64,000 nt of DNA. It comes from Taeniopygia guttata (taxonomy: Eukaryota > Chordata > Aves > Passeriformes > Estrildidae). The first letter of the stretch is position 1, and every line of letters begins with the position of its first letter. Positions 55,627 through 64,000 of the stretch are shown here, piece by piece. The stretch spans positions 24,283,001 through 24,347,000 of the forward strand of contig NC_133064.1 of assembly GCF_048771995.1 (NCBI RefSeq). The letters are read 5' to 3'. The notes beneath the pieces are model-generated. The model made no database searches and was not told the DNA's origin. It worked only from the letters and a program-made list of their open reading frames with translations. A program made the position numbers and the translations under genes.

Positions 55627-55808
55627 AGCCATGCCCGAAGAGGAACCCTGGACAGCTGGACCACCTGCTTCGAGGGACCCTCGGGATTTGCTGGCTACCG
55701 GACCCTAGGATCGTGGAGGAGCAACGCAGACGAGCCACGTGGAGGAGCAACACGGAGGGACGACGGATTGGTGAGAAAAAGACTCCTGCGAAAGGGCCGG
55801 CTGGGAAC

Positions 55809-55827
55809 GGGGGGGGGGGGGGGGGGG
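55809..55827 (+). repeat. G19 homopolymer in the ERV leader
   Basis: Uninterrupted G run shortly after the primer site; its length in the assembly is uncertain. Confidence 0.9.
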
Positions 55828-55960
55828 AAGCGAGTGGAACAGAGAGACTGAGGCCTCTCCTTAGAGGTAAAGGCCCTCCTCTGGGCATGTGGAGATTCTC
55901 TAGGGATAAAGTAAGTCCCTGGCAATCAGGGCAAGGGAGTTGTCCACAGCAGGGTAGGTG

Positions 55961-56970
55961 GGATGTCCCTGGCAGGAAGGGGGCATGTCCTGGCATACAG
56001 GGGCATGTCCTGGCAGATAGGGCATAGGTCCTGGCAAGAAGAGGGCGTGTCCTGGCAGGCATGGTTATGTCCTGGCAGGCAGGGGGCATGTCCTAGTAGG
56101 CAGAGGGCATGCCCCAACAGGCAAGGGGCATGTCCTGGCAGGAAGGGGACATGTTCTGATAGGCAGGGGGCATGTCCTAAAGGGCAAAGGGCATGTCCTG
56201 GCAGGCAGGGAGCATGCCCTAACAGGCAGGGGCATGTCCTGGGAAGAAGAGGGCATGTTCTGGCAGACAGGCAGGGGGCATGTCCTGGCAGGCAGCAGGC
56301 ATGTCCTGGGAGACAGGGCATGTCCTGGCAGCCAGAGGGCATGCCCTAACAGGCAAGGGAGCATGTCCTAGCAGGCAGGGGCATGTCCTGGGAAGAAGAG
56401 GACATAGGTCCTGGCAAGGGAGGGCATGTCCTGGCAGGCAGGGGGCATGTCCTGGGAGACAGGGGGCATGTTCTAACAGGCAGGAGGCAGGTCCTGGCAG
56501 GTAGGGCATGTCCTAACAAGAGGGGGGAATGTCCTGGCAGGCAGGGGGCAGGTCCTGGAAGGCAGGGTACATGTTCTGGCAGGCAGGGCCAGGTCCTGGC
56601 AGGCAGGGAGCAGGTCCTGGCAGGTAGGGCAATTAATAACAGGCAAAGGACAGGTCCTGGCAATAAGGGGGCGTGTCCTGGCAGACAGGGGGCAAGTCCT
56701 GGCAAATAGGGCATAGGTCCTAGCAAGAGGGGGGAATGTTGTGGCAGGCAGGGGGCAGGTCCTGGAAGGCAGGGTACATGTTCTGGCAGGCAGGGCCAGG
56801 TCCTGGCAGGCAGGGGGCAGGTCCTGACAGGTAGGGCAATTGATAACAGGCAAAGGACAGGTCCTGGCAAGAAGGGGGCGTGTCCTGGCAGACAGGGGTA
56901 ATGTCCTGGCAGGCAGAGAGTAGGTCTTGGCAGGCAGGGTACATGTTCTGGCAGACAGGAGGCATGTCGG
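55961..56970 (+). repeat. Minisatellite of about 20-bp units in the ERV leader
   Basis: Roughly 45-50 variant units of about 20-21 bp on the theme GGCATGTCCTGGCAGGCAGG, with subtypes (CATGTCC versus CAGGTCC, GGGAAGAAGA variants) and a higher-order duplication: about 56,505-56,690 recurs at about 56,718-56,905. It lies between primer site and gag, where the packaging signal is expected. The open frames through it on both strands (CLPGHA-like or GRQGACP-like repeats) follow from the tandem structure and are not evidence of a protein. Confidence 0.95.
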
Positions 56971-57022
56971 GGAAGACAGAGTAGGTAAGCAAGTAAGGAA
57001 GCGAGTAGAAAGGCAAGCAGGC

Positions 57023-57234
57023 TAAGCCTAGTAGGAGAGTCAGGCGAAGGGACTTGGCCGGAGTTCGAGTGTAAGGCTCGGCAGGACGTTCGACCTTACC
57101 TCGGCAGGGAGACCAAGCTTCCTAAGCCTAGTAGCAGAGTCAGGCGAAGGGACTTGGCCGGAGTTCGAGTGTAAGGCTCGGCAGGACGTTCGACCTTACC
57201 TCGGCAGGGAGACCAAGCTTCCTAAGCCTAGTAA
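57023..57234 (+). repeat. 100-bp tandem duplication after the minisatellite
   Basis: Copies 57,023-57,122 and 57,123-57,222 are nearly identical (one difference seen, GTAGGAG/GTAGCAG), and a third copy begins at 57,223 and breaks off after about 12 bp. Confidence 0.93.
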
Positions 57235-57556
57235 GGAGGTTGGGCAAAAGGCTAAGGAAAGAACTGGGGCGAGACCTACCTAGGGTCCAAGCCTAGAAAG
57301 TCCATCAAGAAGTCCAGAAAGAATAGGAAAACAAAAGACAATATATGGGAGTATGATTAGTGGTTATCCTAGGCAAGTGACAGAGATAAATGCCAAGAGT
57401 GGGAGGTTAACTAGAAGAGATTAAGTTCAGTCAAGAGATTTAAAATACTAAGTTGTGGGAAGGAGCCAGATAACCTGTAGTTGCATATCTGTATATTCCA
57501 TTTTAGAGGGGAACACCATTTAAGGTAGATTTTTTCTTTCCTTTTGAGGCCTGGAA

Positions 57557-58440
57557 ATGGGAATAAGTTAAAGCAAAGGAGTGGATCCTTCAAAAGAGAA
57601 AGCAAAGAGAATTCCTCCTAACAGGCCCTTAGGGCAATTGTTAGACCAACGGGATTCTTGGGAAACCACAAAGGGTCTAGACAAGAGTACTGAAGTATGG
57701 CCAAAGTTAAAATTACAGGGAGAGTGGCCATAGTATAGAACCCAAGATCAGTAGATACATAATCAGCTAAACCAACACCTAGAAGCCCTAAGATTATATT
57801 TAAAGAAAGAAGAAGAAAAAGTCAAAACTAAAGCTAGACTTATGGTTGCAGTTGCTTGAGAAAGTATAAGAGCAGGCAGGTCACCAGCACTGCCGTCTAA
57901 GTCAAGTTGGAATAGACCAGGGCTGTTACCAAAGAAATAGAGATCAACCAGCACCATCATATGAAACAAATAAGAACTTTAATGACTTTAAGAAACCTGA
58001 AGCTTCACAAAGCAACAGGAGGTGCTATTACTGTCGTGAGATGTGTCTTATGTTTCAGTTTAATGAAGCAATGCAAAAAGAACAAAAAGTCTTAGAAGAG
58101 ATTTCAAGGGGAGATGACTAGGGGTGTTGGGAGTTCAATAAGCAAAGAGATATAATCAACCATCAACAAGAGCCCTTGGTAAACTTTAAAGTAAGTCCTC
58201 ACTAAGAAGATTTTGAGTTCTTAGTTAACACAAGGGTAGATAAGTCCAGGACAAGTTACCAGTAAGAGTCAACATTGGGAAGAAAGTCTGTGAGGTTTTA
58301 GGAATGAAAGGGAAGGCCAAAGTAATCTCTTAAGAAGAGACTTGCAAGTCCTATGAAGGGTAAAGATTATCCCACGAGATAAAAGGTAGTTCAAGTCATG
58401 AATTGACCCACTGGGGAATCCAAAGTTTGTGCAACCACTT
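57557..58440 (+). pseudogene. gag: gag and protease remnants of the tRNA-Pro ERV
   Basis: A possible gag start (ATGGGA) at 57,557 is followed within a few codons by a stop. In another frame a matrix-like stretch reads NRPLGQLLDQRDSW and TEVWPKLKLQGEWP (about 57,620-57,735). A cysteine pair at about 58,025 and a protease-like FEFLVNTRVDKS at about 58,210-58,245 (active-site DTG replaced by NTR) follow. Stops are frequent and capsid is not recognisable. Confidence 0.55.
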
Positions 58441-59410
58441 TTTTTTTACGGGAGAATTTATATATTGGAGCGTATGACCTGGCAAAAGCAGTCACAAGAA
58501 GGTGTGCGATTTGCCTGAAAACTGACCAAAAGGTAATGAGAAAACAAGCACATGGGAGAAGAAAACTTGCTTTAAGACCTTTCCAGAACATACAGGTAGA
58601 TTTCACTGAAATGCCCTCTGTGCAGACGTACAAGCATTTACCAGTGATGGTAGATCATCTCACTCACTGGGTGGAGGCTTTCTCAGCCAAAAAGGAAACT
58701 GTGCAAGAAGTCGCAACAATAATCTTAGAAAAAAATCATACCTCGATACAGGCTAGTCAATAACTTTGACTCGGACTGAGGTCAACATTTTGTTGCTCAA
58801 ACTTTGCATCAAGTAACAAAAGCCCTGGAGATAAAGTAGAGATTGCACACCCCATGGCATCCTCAAAGCTCGGGAAAGGTAGAAAGAATGAATAAAACTC
58901 TTAAAAAAAAGTAATAACCAAATTAATTAAAGAGACAAAAAAATGAATTAGCTCAAGTGTTTACCTCTTGCTCTCTTGCGCATCAGACCTCGACCTCGGT
59001 CCGACATAGGGGTTTCTCCTTATAAAATGATGTTCAGACTCCCTTTTCTAACCACCCCTTTCAGTACTGCAGATTATTTAAAAAGGGAGGCAGTAACTTA
59101 AAAATATTTAAAATCATAAGAAAAACCCTAGAAGGCCTCAGAAAGAAGGGGTATCTTCCCCAAACCTCCCCTCTGGATACCAATGCCCACAACATCAGTC
59201 CCGGGGACTGGGCGTTAATAAAATCCTGGAACACCACCACTCCACTAACCCCCAAATTTGAAGGACCTTTCCAGGTGTTACTCACCACACACGCTGCGAT
59301 GTGAACCCAAGAAAAAGGCTGGATCCATATCCCCAGAGTAAAAGGACCAGGACCATCCCTAGACGCCAGACCAGATCCAACAGGGTCACCCACCTCCTCT
59401 TGTGCATAAA
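58441..59410 (+). pseudogene. pol: Integrase remnant of the tRNA-Pro ERV
   Basis: Integrase sequence follows the protease remnant directly: CAICLKTDQKV (zinc-binding end) at about 58,515, then IQVDFTEMP with the first catalytic aspartate in the open frame 58,536-58,763. Decayed core and a C-terminal domain (KFEGPFQVLLTTHAA at about 59,250) follow in several frames. RT and RNase H are missing, so an internal deletion joined protease to integrase. Confidence 0.72.
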
Positions 59411-59719
59411 CGGTATTGCTAGAAGCTGATATACGGTAAGGTGGTAATAACCGCTTCTGAGTTAAAGTACCTTTGTCAAAGTTTAAGTACTTTGTAACTG
59501 TTTAATAAGAATAAGTGCCCTTTAGAGGGTCACCCACCCCACCTCTTCCTGGGCATAGACAGGTATTAAGGAACCAAAAGACTTAAAGGTAACTTTAAAG
59601 AAGACTTGCTAAAAGCTGATATACAAAATTAAGAGAATTACCCAAATAAGCTAACCCTCAAAAGCCAGAGACTGTAAGTTGATGCGGGCTTACCCCATCA
59701 AAGAAATAGAGGAGGGATT
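59411..59719 (+). other. 3' untranslated part and polypurine tract of the tRNA-Pro ERV
   Basis: No env is present. A polypurine tract (AGAGGAGGGATT, about 59,708-59,719) abuts the 3' LTR. Confidence 0.65.
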
Positions 59720-60392
59720 TGTTATGAACAAAACAGCCTGGCTGGGACACTTGGCTTGGGCTAAGTACTGACATTGAAATGTTAATTAGCTAATTGTTCC
59801 TGGGAATCACCTACCTCCCCCACCCTCACTACCATTCTAGGACTGGGATGCAAAATAATCCAGTGGAATCATGGGAGGGGGTTTTGGGGATGAAAAACAC
59901 CCCTAAATGGAAAAGATGGGCACAGTGGAGGGGGCTGGATGGGTGTGCTGGTTGGGGAAAAGGGAACCCCATCCCTAGTCTGTGTTTGACCTGTCACCAT
60001 AACCTGCAGAGGACCAGACTGGACTGGGCTGTGGGAAGCAGGAGCAAAGCAGACACACTTCCTGGTGTTACCAGGAGGGAAGGAGAGGGACAGCTGCTGC
60101 TGGACTTCGGCAGCAGGCTCTGCACATCCCCTCATTCTTTGGCTACCAGTGTGCCGGGAGGAAAGGAGAAGAGGACGGTCTGCTGGGACTTCAGATATGG
60201 ACTGCACACCTCTTCATCTCCAGCTACCAGCGTGCCACAGAGACTCCAGGGACAGACTCTGCACGCCTGCTCACCCTTCGGCTACCGGAGAAGCTACAAC
60301 AGCGGGGGCGAGCTCCTTGTTGAGCCCCCTGCCGAGCTGACTTTTTAATAAAGAGCTGACTATTAATAAAGGCATAGACCCTGTTCATTTCA
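59720..60392 (+). mobile_element. 3' LTR of the tRNA-Pro ERV
   Basis: 673 bp, about 2.4% different from the 5' LTR by my count (for example CACCCTGCGG versus CATTCTTTGG, and a 2-bp indel near 60,240). Confidence 0.93.
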
Positions 60393-60397
60393 GGGAA
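60393..60397 (+). repeat. Target-site duplication GGGAA (right)
   Basis: Exact copy of 54,930-54,934. Confidence 0.85.
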
Positions 60398-61478
60398 TGC
60401 TTCTTGTCATCCTGAAAAGGTATCTGTTAGCACCAGTAAAAACTTATACCCCCCCCTTTTCTTGGCAATTCCATGAAATTGATATGCCATTGTTGCCCAG
60501 GTCCATGGTCCTTCCCAGTCTGGCCAAGTTCTGGTTTGGGAATATTCTTGGGGTTGGTCTGGAGGCAAAGGTCACATTGTCAAGTCACTTGGGTGATAGT
60601 GACTCATAAATTTCTAGCAATGATCCTTTCATTTAGATATTTATGTAGGGCATCAATTCCCCAATGTGTTTTCTGGTGTTCCTCCCTTATTAGGGACCAT
60701 AATAAATAGGAGGGTATAACTAATTTTCCTTCTATGGTGGCCCATCCCTCTTGGTTATAGGCTCCTTTCTGCTCATAGATCAATTTTCTGTCTAATTTGT
60801 TGTATTTTGGCTTACCTTTGAGGGAAATTTGCCTGTCTGGAATCAGGACAGCCTCAGTTGTTACCTCATTTTTCACTGCTTCTTTTGCTTCCCTATCCAC
60901 CAGCTCATTCCCTTCTTCCAATTCTGAGTTTATCTTCTGATGTGCCTTAATGTGCATGATTGCCACCTTCTCTGGCAACTGGACTGCTTCTAGAAGTTGC
61001 AGTATTTCTAATGTGTGTTTAATGTTTTTCCCTTGAGAGTTCAGCAGTCCTCTTTCTTTCCAAATGTCTCAGTGAACATGCACTACTCCAAATGCATACT
61101 TTGAGTCCGTATATATGTTCATTTCTTTCCCTTTTGCCAATTCCAAGGCCTGAGTTAGAGCAACTATCTCAGCCTTTTGTGCAGAGGTATTTGTTGGCAG
61201 GGGTCCAGATTCTGTTACCTCCTTGCAGGTAGTAACTGCGTACCCGGCGTGGCGTTTTCCACTGATGACATAACTGCTTCCATCAGTGAACCAGATTTCT
61301 GCATTCTTGAGAGGGGTGTCCTTCAAGTCAGGGCGGCTGGAATAGGTGGCCTCGATAGTCCCCAGGCAGTCATGCTCCACTGGCTCCCCTTGGTTTCCAC
61401 TGAGGAAGGAGGATGGATTGACAGTGTTAGCCACTACTATCTCTACATCATCTTGCTCCACCATAATAGCTTGGTATC
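60398..61478 (-). pseudogene. pol: RNase H end and integrase N-terminal half of the minus-strand class I provirus
   Basis: Minus-strand reading: RNase H from 61,478 to about 61,069 (WFTDGSSYV first aspartate, KAEIVALTQAL glutamate, IYTDSKYAF aspartate), then the RNase H tail with a stop between, then the integrase zinc domain at 60,978-60,604 (HQKTHWGIDALH) and CDLCLQTN and core start to 60,398 (FMELPRKGGYKFLLVLTD). Only a few stops occur, so this copy is younger than the class I pol at 1.5-5 kb. It continues at 54,934 and, upstream, at 62,924. Confidence 0.82.
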
Positions 61479-62918
61479 TGTTGTGGTTTGACACGGAAAA
61501 GAATTTTCTCAGAAGGAAGCGTGTCAAGCCAGTCAGTGATTTGGGTTAGATATTAGCACTTAGGCTGACCAATTGAAGGCTAGACACGCATCTAAGAACA
61601 CAGAGGGGTTAAAAGCAAAATTCCCAGGAGAACTTGCTCTTTTTTGTTCCAGTACTCAGAGAGTACAGACTCTCTCCCCCCCCCCCCCCCCCCCAGGTGG
61701 CTGGGTGGGGGAGGAGAAGCCATGCAGCCTGACTGAGGTAAAGCCGAAGGGTGGAGGGACTGGGACCGGGCCAGCTCCCTGCAGATGGAAGAGTAGAAGA
61801 AAATCTGAAATGTCTGCGCCCCCCCCCCCCCCCCCGCCCCAGAGTCTCTCTGGAGAGAGAAAGAGACAGAGACGGTACACCATGGGGAAGGAGAAGAATG
61901 GGGGGGGGCGGAAAGTGCCCAGCTGTGGGAGCCGAGTTCCAGGCAGAGAGCCCGGCCAGCCTCCGGGTAATTTAGACTTTTAACCCCTTCTTAGATGATG
62001 AAAGCTTTATGACATATTACTCCTCCTCGATTTGAAAGAGAAGAAAAGAGACAGTCTGAGACCTGAGATATTAGAAAGAAAAAATCTAAGTGGGAGGAGA
62101 TGATGGAGTAGCTTTTGGCTAGACTTTTTCTTGTTAACCATAAACTGAACCAATTCTCTTCTCCAAGAGAGACTGCATTTTAGGGGGATGTTTGGTGAGC
62201 CAAAAGACCTGTTTCAGTGACTAGCAACACAGGAGTAGAGTGAATGGAAAAAAGTTAAAGAAGTTTGTGGTGATGCCCTCTGTCTTCAGAAAGAAGATAA
62301 TCTCTTTTCTTGAGACCCTTGGCCCCAGGGGAGAAACAAAATAGGGGGGACTGTGGTCCCAAAAAAATGAGAAACTGAACTGTTGTTTTTCTTTGGTCCT
62401 TGGCAAAACATCCTTGAAAAGAAAACCCTACCCTATGAGCAGTCTGTCCATCCATATATAGTAGTGAGAGCACTGTACATAGAAAGGAGAGTTGTCACCA
62501 TAGAATTTTTTTTCTTTGGGTGGTGCCATGTGTGACATGGAAACACAAGAAGTAGCAGCTGTGTTTCTTAGAGAGTCTATGGCACAGGAGAGACTCCTCT
62601 CTCCCTCGATAGACTGAGTATTGATTATCTGAAGGGTGGGAACCTAAGTGAGAATCCAAGTTGTGTCTCACTGTAGTTTGTTAGAATGTGTGTGGGGGGG
62701 GGGGGGAGGAGGAATGTTTTAGAAAGTTTTCATTTTAGTTTTAGTGTATGTTTTTTCTTTCTTTTTCCTTTTATAGTAGTAGTGGTTTAATAAAGTTTCT
62801 CCTTTGTTATTAAGCGTAAGCCTACTCTGCTCTGTTCCTGATCGTATCTCACAGCAAATCATTTGAGGAGTTACATTTTCATAAGGCACTAACATTGTAC
62901 CAGTGTTAAACCATGACA
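61479..62918 (+). mobile_element. Solo LTR family C (copy 2), 1,440 bp
   Basis: TGTTGTGGTTTGACACGG to CAGTGTTAAACCATGACA, with a perfect 5-bp target duplication GTATC (61,474-61,478 and 62,919-62,923). TAATAAAG lies near 62,789. C19 (61,676-61,694) and C17 (61,819-61,835) runs occur inside. Removal rejoins the minus-strand RNase H frame. The termini form an imperfect inverted repeat of about 18 bp. Confidence 0.9.
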
Positions 62919-62923
62919 GTATC

Positions 62924-63036
62924 TCAGGAATCTTTGTGGGGAAAGCCAATGCCCGCCTTTCATCTCTAGCACTGCGGACACCGTGTGAGACACTAGCACA
63001 GTAATTTTCTGGCCCAGGGTGAATTTATGTGTGTCA
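62924..63036 (-). pseudogene. pol: RT-RNase H connection segment of the minus-strand class I provirus
   Basis: Minus-strand reading HKFTLGQKITVLVSHTV and KGGHWLSPQRFLRY, joining to 61,478 across LTR-C. The upstream RT is beyond the antisense LTR at 63,037 and so outside the window. Confidence 0.75.
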
Positions 63037-64000
63037 TGGTTTGATGCTGGCGCAATGCCAGTGCCCCCATGAAAATGCACCTTCCCCAAATGAGTGCTGT
63101 GAGATGCGATCAGGAACAGAGCAGAGCAGGCTCAAGCTTAGAAACAAAGGAAAAAACTTTATTACCCTACAACTACAATAAAAGGAACACACAGAATTCA
63201 GGATGAAAACATTCTAAAACATGCCTCCTCCCCCCACCCAATTTCCACCAAAACACAGTGAGATGCAACCCTGGGTTCCTGATCAAGTTACCACCCTTCA
63301 AATAATCAATTCTTAGTTCATCAAGGGAGAGACGAGTCTCTCCTGTACCATAGACCCCCAGGAAACACAATTGCAACCTCTTGTGCTTCCATGTCACACA
63401 TGGCAATTGCCTGGAGAAAATCTGCCAATGTGACACCCTCCTTTCCATGTCACAGTGCTCTCACCACCATGCATGGACTGAAAATACTCATAGGGTTTGT
63501 TTTAAGGATGCTTTGCCAAGGACCAGAAGAACAACATTTTCTCATCTTGGGACAACAGTCCCCCCCATTTTCTCCTCCCCTGGGGCTGAAGGTCTCGAGA
63601 ACAGAGATCTTCTTCCCTGAAGACAGAGGGCACTGACACTGTTGAAGCAGGATGGGAACAGAAGAAACTCCGATTCAGAAGGCTAGATGATGTGAATTCC
63701 AACTGATTTATTTCAAATACATCCCTCTTTTATAGAGAGCATCGTGCAGACTAATTTCATTGGTCTTAAAGTAAAAACATATCACCCCATTGGTGTGCAG
63801 TGAATGACGCACGGTGGCAGAACATATCTATAAACAATGCGAACAACAAGAGAGATAGAGAATTATTTACATTCCTTTGCAACTCTTTCCCAGGCTCTAG
63901 CCTGGCAGAAACTCTCCTTTCTCTCTGACTGCACTGAGAATACCCATAGGGCACCACCACACCCTCCTCAACTTTTCCTCTGTTCACTCCACTCCCATCA
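63037..64000 (-). mobile_element. LTR family C (copy 3), antisense, split by LTR-D and cut by the window edge
   Basis: On the minus strand it ends CAGCATCAAACCATGACA at about 63,037. Body sequence matches copies 1 and 2 (TTTATTACC, AGGTAACTT-type and GACTCGTCTCTCC segments). LTR-D interrupts it at 63,634-63,948, and it continues to the window end. Confidence 0.8.
63634..63948 (-). mobile_element. Solo LTR family D, 315 bp, antisense
   Basis: On the minus strand TATGGG to GTGTCA, with a perfect 6-bp target duplication GGGCAC (63,628-63,633 and 63,949-63,954), inserted into LTR-C. Confidence 0.92.

Larger units (their letters stand above)
54935..60392 (+). mobile_element. tRNA-Pro-primed class I ERV, 5,458 bp, internally deleted
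   Basis: 5' LTR 54,935-55,605, primer site, leader with minisatellite, gag remnants, protease remnant, integrase without RT, polypurine tract, 3' LTR 59,720-60,392, and a GGGAA target duplication. env is absent and most of RT and RNase H is deleted. The LTRs differ at about 16 positions of 671, so it is clearly older than the provirus at 19 kb. It is inserted in the integrase gene of the minus-strand provirus, in the opposite orientation. Confidence 0.92.

Noticed and set aside
55961-56970. Regularly spaced 20-bp units resembling a CRISPR array
   Set aside because: The units are contiguous variants with no unique spacers of constant length, and the surroundings are a vertebrate ERV, so this is a minisatellite.
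55926-57016. Long open frames on both strands with CLPGHA-like or GRQGACP-like protein repeats
   Set aside because: They arise from the tandem DNA repeat, which is free of stops in several frames; there is no start context, promoter or known family.
1-64000. tRNA or rRNA genes
   Set aside because: I looked for cloverleaf-like TTCGANNC boxes in plausible spacing and saw none outside retroviral primer sites; a covariance search would be decisive.

Overview
The window looks like avian (probably songbird) DNA from a repeat-dense, low-recombination region, most plausibly the female-specific W chromosome. It holds CR1 LINE fragments, class III (ERVL-like), class I (gammaretrovirus-like) and class II (betaretrovirus-like) endogenous retroviruses (ERVs), and many solo LTRs, often nested three or four deep. 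The only host gene signal I can support is a CpG island at about 43.45-44.26 kb. On the minus strand it carries a 16-nt coding exon (ATG TCC CGA CAT GAA G, then a GTGAGA splice donor) that I read as exon 1 of KCMF1. KCMF1 is, to my knowledge, one of the genes kept on avian W chromosomes. The W assignment is inference.

Layout. 0-8.5 kb: tail and 3' LTR of one ERV, a decayed class I pol with a 3' LTR, and a decayed ERVL pol. 9-13.1 kb: a CR1 with ORF1 and part of ORF2, then antisense CR1 pieces, both interrupted by LTRs. 13.1-28.7 kb: a long LTR and an ERVL provirus (gag, protease, RT, 3' LTR) broken by several insertions. The largest of these is a complete, very young betaretrovirus-like provirus at 19,137-27,208. 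Its two 355-bp LTRs differ at one site and it has a perfect 6-bp target duplication, a tRNA-Lys-type primer site, both ribosomal frameshift heptamers, an open pol and an open env; gag and pro are disrupted. 28.9-40.6 kb: solo LTRs with exact target duplications, CR1 fragments and AT-rich single-copy-looking DNA. 40.6-45.5 kb: AT-rich presumed intron, the KCMF1 promoter and exon 1, and upstream DNA. 45.5-47.9 kb: a CR1 split by a solo LTR, and a purine-rich tract split by another LTR. 47.9-63.0 kb: one minus-strand class I provirus (RNase H, integrase, env, 3' LTR) cut into pieces by at least six later insertions, including a 5.46-kb tRNA-Pro-primed ERV with a ~1-kb minisatellite in its leader. 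63.0-64 kb: an antisense LTR with another LTR nested in it.

If the gene call is right, everything below 43.85 kb is intron 1 of KCMF1 or lies downstream of its first exon. The young provirus would then sit antisense to the host gene. Letters for repeat families (LTR-A, LTR-B and so on) are labels for this window only; I could not consult a repeat library.
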